From the NCBI GenBank assembly GCA_963995525.1, contig OZ023212.1, positions 13,660,913-13,724,912 of the forward strand: 64,000 nt of DNA. Direction: 5' to 3'. Positions 58,101 through 64,000 of the stretch are shown here, one piece after another. The notes under the pieces were generated by a model. The model worked only from the letters and a program-made list of their open reading frames with translations. It was not told the origin of the DNA and searched no databases. Within the stretch, counting starts at the first letter, position 1. Each line of letters opens with the position of its first letter. The stretch comes from Escarpia spicata. Its lineage: Eukaryota > Annelida > Polychaeta > Sabellida > Siboglinidae. A program made the translations under genes and the position numbers.

Positions 58101-59514
58101 GAAGTATAATAGGCAACTTCAAGAGAGTCATCACCGGTGATCGGGGTCTGTCTGGATCAATCGCTATACGTGAATATAATAGCAGACAAGCGACGTGGTG
58201 CTCTCTGGTCCATCTAGGATATGCACATTACGTTAAAATAAAAAAACGCCATAATCCGTCCAGGCACGTACCTTGACGTAAGACATATATTATTGGCTTA
58301 TATATCCGTAACATTTCTTATTCGCACGAGCTATTTCATGCATATCCGAAACAATTGCCAAAGCGGTAGCGTTTTGTACCATGTGTATTATTCATAGCGT
58401 GGCCAATGCGTGGGATTACGTGCTAATCCACCGAACTATTTCGAGGGGTTTCTCCACGCCGGTCTGCACATATAATGGGCGCCACACCTTCCGCTTCGGA
58501 TCCTGTCTGTCTTACGATTAAGCTGCCGCACTAGTGAATCCGAAACTTTCCGCAATAAGCTACTCGATGTTCATTTCCTCTGCTTGATCACGCACGATAA
58601 ACGAGCTGCTGAAGTTGCCGCTGAAAGGTCATGTCAGTGCCCAAGGAATAATTATTGATCGGTTAGTGGTTTTGTCAACTTCGTGGTACGCTAATCACAT
58701 ATTTATTAACCACTAATAACGTAGACATTTCAGCGTATAGTGTCCGTTTGGTGTAGAAACCAAACGAAAGCAAAGGTTTTCCACAGTCGAATACCATGTC
58801 ATAGATGTGGTTTTGTTGAAGCCATCAACATGTTGTGTATGGAAAGGTAACCATCATGTAAATAAAGTAAGAAGGGATCAAATGACCCCTTATGGACACA
58901 TTACACTTTTATTCCTTTAACCTAGACCACACTGGATATCTTAAAATGGGGTATGTGCAAATGGACCTTATCCAAAAACGTTACAAAAGGATTAAGAAAG
59001 ACTACCAAAATGCAAGTGGCTACCGATGGCCCATCTGACCCCGAAAATTGGGGCCAGATGGGCCAGTCAATATCGGTAGTTTATTTTGTCATTTTATTAT
59101 TGTGATCAACTCTGTACATACGTACGCTTTGACATGTATTCTCATACGTAGAGTTAAACTGTTTAAGGTAGTTTCTTTCGAAAACACTGGCCGTGTATTA
59201 AAAGCGGCTGGTCCCGATTCTTTTCAGATTTTTCCATTTAATTTTAAATGTCGTTATAACTTTGAACGTGACACACGGTGAGTCTCTGATAGCAGTTCCA
59301 CAGATGTAATAGCTCTGAATGCCTGACACTAGCCTGATGGTATATCTTCTTCTAGTCACAGATCCCTGTCTGTCTTCTAGTCGCACCTCGTAAATAGAGA
59401 CCCTAGCACAATCCCAAATTATTTTCGTAGAAAAAAGGAGTCTCACTAATACGGTCACTTCGCTATCTGGGTCACTTCCGCCCAGTCCTAATGGTGACCT
59501 TAATAGTGAGGAAC
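58101..59514. other. Intergenic sequence with a strong hairpin
   Basis: No gene recognised. At 59020-59079 an inverted repeat pairs CTACCGAT with ATCGGTAG (outer) and GGCCCATCTG, then CCCC, with their complements (inner, 59028-59064) around a short AT loop. Confidence 0.55.
59020..59079. repeat. Near-perfect hairpin, two-tier stem
   Basis: The inner stem GGCCCATCTG-x-CCCC pairs with GGGG-x-CAGATGGGCC across the loop GAAAATT. The outer stem CTACCGAT pairs with ATCGGTAG after a bulge of about 7 bases on one side. Could be the core of a small inverted-repeat element or a transcribed hairpin; no transcription evidence. Confidence 0.75.
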
Positions 59515-59645
59515 ATGTGTGTGTGAGTGTGTGTGTGTGTGTGTGTCTGTGTGTACTTATGTGTGTGTGTGTGCTCGCGCGCGCGTGTGCGTGCGTGCGT
59601 GTGTGCGTGTGTGCGAGTGAGCGAGTGAGTGAGTGAGTGAATGTG
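59515..59645 (+). repeat. (TG)n array with degenerate flanks
   Basis: GTGTGTG-rich tract passing into GCGCGCGTGTGCGTGC and then GAGTGAGTGAGTGAGTGA. Frames across it are artefacts. Confidence 0.92.
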
Positions 59646-60324
59646 TATGTGAATATAATCATGATAATGACCACTTTTTATATGTGGTTCAGTTGGGCAG
59701 CGCACGTAATTCCCTTTTTACAAACAATAAGAAATTTAATTTAAGTAATATTTAATGTCACACTAACTATGCCCAGTATGGCCATCTTAAGACATTTTGA
59801 GGCACGTGAAGGTTGAATGACGTGCGCCTTTTTTACGACTACCAGCCACCAAGCAAGAAACGATGGCCTGGTGGGCCTATGCATGCCATGCACAAACCCA
59901 AGCTAATCACCGCTCCCCCAACGTACAGTGCACACCGGATAAGTCGAATCTACAAGAACGCATGGAAATATTCATACTTAATCAGAAGATCACCTTATCA
60001 GGATCTATTTATGTTGTTTTGTACTCTGCCGTTGGTTAAAGGGAATACAAACACATATTGCTTGAATTCACATTATATTACATTCTGCTATCTATTTCCA
60101 TGTCCACCAAGCCCAAAAAAATCAACAAATTCAATTAATTAGAAATTCCACATTTTATGCTGTGCAGCCGGACATTTTCGAATATGCATCATAGTATACA
60201 AAATGATTTGGTTTATATTACTTCGTGAAAACATAAACAAAAAAAGTTTAAAGTAAATCTATGGTTTAATGTCGGGATTGAACCGCGTCGCCCGATTGCA
60301 AAATAAATGCCAAGGAACCAACGC
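59646..60324. other. Intergenic AT-rich sequence
   Basis: Nothing recognised between the TG array and the truncated CR1 copy. Confidence 0.5.
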
Positions 60325-62013
60325 GGTCCTCTAGAAGATAGTGCTGGAAATATAATATCCGAAGAATTCTTAATGGCAGAAGACCTGAATGAGTATTTTA
60401 GTTCAGAGTTTACTAGAGAAGACAGTTAACTGTAACCCCAGAAATGGTAGCTAAGAAAATTAGGGCTATGAAGGATACTAAATCACCTGGAGTGGGTGGT
60501 ATTCCACCCAAACTACTATTGGAAATTGTAGAACAAATTATCATACCGCTTGCAACAGTTTTCTACTTGTCATTAGAAGAGGGAATGGTTCCTTTAGAAT
60601 GGAAAGAAGCAAACATTATACCGTTATTTAAAAAAGGTTCGAGAAACGAGTCAAATCATTATAGACCAGTTAATTTAACATCGGTGATTTGTAAATTATT
60701 AGAAAGATTAATTTAAGATCACATGGTGGATTTTCTTGTTAAACATAACTTGTTAAACCCATCTCAACATGGGTTTCTAAAAGCGAGGTCATGCTTAACA
60801 AATATGTTATGTTTTTTTGAAGACATCACTCAATGGGTAGATGATGGATCACCAGTAGATATCGTCTACTTAGATTTTCAAAAATGTTTCGGCAAAGTGC
60901 CACATCAAAGATTACTGCTTAAACTAAAGGCCCATGGCATAGGAAATGGTATAATTAACTGGATAGAAAAATGGCTGATTGACAGAAGACAACGGGTAGT
61001 TGTTGACGGGGAGGCTTCAAACTGGAAATCAGTTTTGAGTGGGGTTCCACAGGGATCAGTACTGGGACCTATATTATTCTTAATATATATAAACGATTTG
61101 GACGATGATATAGCTAGCAAGGTGTTGAAATTTGCAGATGATACAAAAGTGTTTAGAAGGATTAAAGGTGATGTAGATAGACAGCATTTACAAGATGATC
61201 TTGACAGGTTGATCAAATGGTCTGAAAAGTGGCAAATGTTGTTCAATTTTGGGAAATGTAAATGCCTTCACACATGACATGGGAACGAATATATGTAGAA
61301 TATACAATGGGGGGGGGGGGGGGGGGAACTACTGTAAAAGAAAAAGACTTAGGGCTGACAATTAGTGCTGACATGAAGGTTTCAGAGCAGTGTGGAATTG
61401 CAGCTTCAAAAGGAAATCAAATCCTTGGATTGATTAGGCGAAATATAGCATATAAAGAAAAAGAACTAATATTACCGCTGTACAAAACAATAGTTAGGCC
61501 TCATTTAGAATATTGTATTCAACCGTGGAGGCCTTACCGCAAGGAGGACATAGATATGCTAGAAAGAGTACAGAGGAGAGCGACTAAAATTATACCAAAA
61601 CTGAGGGATCTTAGTTATGAAAAACGCCTAAAAGAATGTGGTTTAACAACACTAGAGACCAGGAGATTGAGAGGAGATCAAATAGAAGTGTTTAAAATAT
61701 TGAATGGTTATGAAAATAAATTCAGCTAAGAAAGATAGAAAGACTAGAGGACATGAAGTTACATTAGTAAAGGAGCAGTGTAGATTAGACGTAAGAGAGT
61801 TCTCATTTTCACAAAGGACTGTGAATGAATGGAACAGATTATCTGATGATTGTGTGGGTGCTAGTAGTGTGAATATGTTTAAAAATAATACCTCATAAGG
61901 GCTGGATATATGTAGATAAAAGGGTTGGACTCTCGATAAGCCAAAGGGCTTCCTTGTCCACCTGCCATCTAGAGTTAATTCTCTGGATGGCAATCTTGTT
62001 AAATCTTGTTAAA
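60325..62013 (+). mobile_element. 5'-truncated, damaged copy of the CR1 element
   Basis: Begins abruptly with GGTCCTCTAGAAGATAGTGC, corresponding to 25591 in the long copy, and ends with the same AATCTTGTTA tail. By eye about nine in ten positions agree with the long copy. 5' truncation is the usual outcome of target-primed reverse transcription. Confidence 0.93.
60444..61896 (+). pseudogene. CR1 reverse transcriptase fragment, inactivated
   Basis: Corresponds to the RT and C-terminal part of the ORF2 protein at 24370-27267. A deletion near 60427 removes sequence before the RT core. A stop (TAA) replaces the Lys after ERLI at 60714-60716, and another (TGA) lies after KCLHT at 61275-61277. 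A frame is lost in a G run expanded from six to about 18 near 61309-61326. Near 61725 the segment between YEN and FSVKK is shortened with a frame change. FADD is kept, but FDKVPH reads FGKVPH. Confidence 0.9.
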
Positions 62014-62044
62014 CTTCACTTAAACCCATCGAATGTAACATTAA

Positions 62045-62960
62045 CGATGTTACATCTTTTGAAGAGTGTGTTTAGGTGGAGGTAAAACTAACAGAAAAAG
62101 ACAGAAAAATAATCTACTTGTTGGATGTGTATACCGCAGCCCCAACAGCAGTGCCACCAACAACGAGAAGTTATGCGAACTTACACGCAAGTTAGACGAA
62201 ATGAACGCGTCCCATATATAAATGATGGGTGACCCGAATATTAACTGGATGGATGATGCAGATATTAATGAGAGAGCGCGCAGAACAGAGAAACAGTTCT
62301 TAGAAAGCACAAGAGATGCATTCCTTATACAACACATCATAGAACCAACACGCTACAGATTAAACCAAATTCCACATCTATTAGACTTGATTTTTTCTAA
62401 CGAAGAGGATATGGTAAACCACTACAATGTCAAGGATCCTCTCGGAAAGAGTGACCACTGTTTGATTACAATATCAAACACCAGTTCCAGGTCAAAGCAG
62501 TGAAACGTTCATGTATGAGCGGGGAAACTATGAACAATTACGATAAATGTTGCGAGATGACTGGGAAACCAAATTTGAGAAACTAGATCTAGTGGAAAGC
62601 TGGGAAATACTTATAAGTGGGCTAGAACAGGCAGGGCATGAGTGTATCCCCAAGACGAAATCAAGGGAATCAGGACAGTACAAGCCATTATGGGTAAACA
62701 AGATAACAATGGAGAAAGTGAGGAAAAGCACAGGGCTTGGAAGAAATACCTACAAACAAAGGAATGGAAATACTACCTAGATTACACGAAAGCTAGGAAT
62801 CGAGCAAGAAAAACTACTCGACAGGCAGTCCAGACTCTTGAGCTGTCCATTGCACATGAGATTAAAAGCAATCTAAAGCATTTCTGGAACTATGCCCAGT
62901 CAAAGATGAAAACAAGACCAAGAGTAGCTGATCATTAACAGGAAGATACTGCAGAACTAA
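62045..62960 (+). pseudogene. Fragment of a different LINE: endonuclease and linker region
   Basis: Starts 32 bases after the CR1 copy ends. In broken frames it encodes VGCVYRSPNSS, then MMGDPNINWMDD (Pro replaces the usual Phe of GDFN), FLIQHIIEPTRYR, LLDLIFSNEEDMV and DPLGKSDHCLI, the second half of an APE-type endonuclease. The linker before the RT follows (KPLWVNKITMEKVR, KHRAWKKYL and FWNYAQSKMKTR). The RT itself is absent. Sequence is clearly distinct from the CR1 element. Confidence 0.82.
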
Positions 62961-63070
62961 CAACTACAGACAATGAAAAGGCAGAAGTAGATTCTTTACA
63001 AATGCGATATATTCAATTGCATTTGAACCCAAGTCTGCTCTAGTCATCTGACAACTGAGGTATGTTGGCA

Positions 63071-63382
63071 CAGGCGGGTCCAGAGAGGGTAATCTCGGGG
63101 GGGGGGGCAAAACATATACTGGCGGCCGACGCAAATTTGTATTCGGTGGTCATCTTCAGCACGCTCGGGTTATGACATCGGAAGACCAGGAGGAGGGGGG
63201 TGACGTTGACAATTTTTCGCCGCCGCACCGCCGTATCTTCAGCGTATTGTAACCTAAACGAGGGCACATTCCAAAGGTCTACGGTCACCTGGGCCCATTC
63301 AAAAAGATCTACGGGACACACTATTCCAAATGACTACGGGAGCACGTCCTGGGTCCCCCTGGACCCCCTGCATCCGCTTATG
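63071..63382. mobile_element. Non-autonomous inverted-repeat element, copy 2
   Basis: The left end CAGGCGGGTCCAGAGAGG and the right end in reverse complement ATAAGCGGATGCAGGGGG are inverted. Shares ACTGGCGGCCGA, ACATCGGAAGAC, CGTATCTTCAGCG and CACATTCCAAAGGTCTA with copy 1 at 36533-37252. Shorter because it lacks the SINE. A poly-G run lies at about 63098-63108. Confidence 0.6.
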
Positions 63383-63529
63383 ATTGGTGGTTTTTTAGCG
63401 TTACGCCATACACTCATGATACAATGAGCAGTGCAAAATAACCGGCTAGTACAATCACATATACGGAGTTAGACTCGACCATTGCAATTAAGTTGTCAGT
63501 ACCGGTAACAAATGCGCCTTGTATTCTAG

Positions 63530-63775
63530 TTACATTTGGAGGGTTTTTGTCCACGAGGGGCTTTGTCTCTGAGGGGCTTTGTTCATGAGGTGTCTTGTCC
63601 ATGAGGCGCTTCGTCCACGAGGGGTTTTGTCCGTCAAAGGTTTTGTCCATGAGGAGGCTTTGTTCATGAGGGATTTTGTAAGTGAGGGGCTTTGTCTATG
63701 TTCATGATGGGTTTCGCCCGTGAGAGGTTTTGCCCATGAGGGGCTTTGTCCGTGAGGGGTTGTGACCGTACCAAT
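63530..63775 (+). repeat. Degenerate 18-bp minisatellite
   Basis: About 13 units of the type GAGGGGCTTTGTCCATGA, with substitutions in most units. On the minus strand this yields short Thr/Lys/Pro-rich repetitive frames that are not genes. Confidence 0.85.
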
Positions 63776-63932
63776 GTTAACGCACAGGACAGTTGAAAAG
63801 TGGAGCCGTCTCACCTGCTGCTGTGTGGGTCGAGAGAAGGAGACACGTACAGGTGACAACTAGTAGTTGCAGCGCCGCCGACGTCGACATGGTCCGTGGG
63901 AACTAGGTCAAAATATACGAGTTTATAGAAGT

Positions 63933-64000
63933 GTATTAATTGTGTGTGTGTGTGTGTGTGTGTATGTGCGTGTGCGTGTGCGCGCGTGTGGGTGCGTGCG
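63933..64000 (+). repeat. (TG)n array running to the window edge
   Basis: GTGTGTG tract followed by GTGCGTGTGCGCGCGTG; it continues beyond the window. Confidence 0.92.

Overview
The window is invertebrate metazoan nuclear DNA. Three conserved, intron-rich genes with GT-AG introns sit in a matrix of transposons, minisatellites and long (CA)n tracts. The elements present (an esterase-bearing CR1-type LINE, several hAT elements, a THAP-bearing TTAA element, a pogo-like element, a tRNA-derived SINE) would suit a lancelet or another marine invertebrate. I cannot fix the species from sequence alone.

Layout. About 1-10,617 (+) is the 3' part of a MEKK2/3-type MAP kinase kinase kinase gene (MAP3K2/3): the linker and the complete kinase domain, with the N-terminal PB1 part left of the window. 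Its introns hold a 54-bp minisatellite, a 734-bp tandem duplication that copies a 72-nt exon, a 55-bp minisatellite made of the gene's own 3' splice site plus the start of an exon, and a decayed hAT transposon. From 12,240 to 15,129 is a stack of nested elements. From 16,114 to 29,791 (-) is a complete 12-coding-exon La (SSB) gene of 383 codons; its third intron carries a nearly complete CR1-type LINE in the opposite orientation. From 30,315 to 35,609 is a decayed autonomous-type hAT element with a higher-order minisatellite between its transposase remnant and its right end. From 37,794 to 44,616 (+) is a complete 6-exon prohibitin gene of 272 codons, whose introns hold a LINE tail, a non-autonomous hAT and a Kolobok-like element with a TTAA target duplication.

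From 45,495 to 64,000 I see no complete host gene. There is a deletion-derivative LTR retrotransposon with its 5-bp target duplication, a 3.9-kb pogo-like element with TA target duplication, a LINE fragment, a 27-bp minisatellite of about 47 units, several (CA)n/(TG)n arrays, a damaged second copy of the CR1 element, a fragment of a different LINE and a small inverted-repeat element. One possible host gene is a terminal exon at 54,851-55,035 (-) with a cystine-knot-like pattern resembling the C-terminus of Spätzle/neurotrophin proteins; this is tentative.

The three host genes act in unrelated processes: stress/MAP kinase signalling, RNA polymerase III transcript binding, and the mitochondrial inner-membrane scaffold. 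Nothing suggests they are co-regulated. The least expected signals are the exon-derived splice-site minisatellite and duplicated exon in the kinase gene, and target duplications or internal empty sites that date several insertions. Exon boundaries were derived by hand from reading frame, splice sites and family similarity; no database search was possible.
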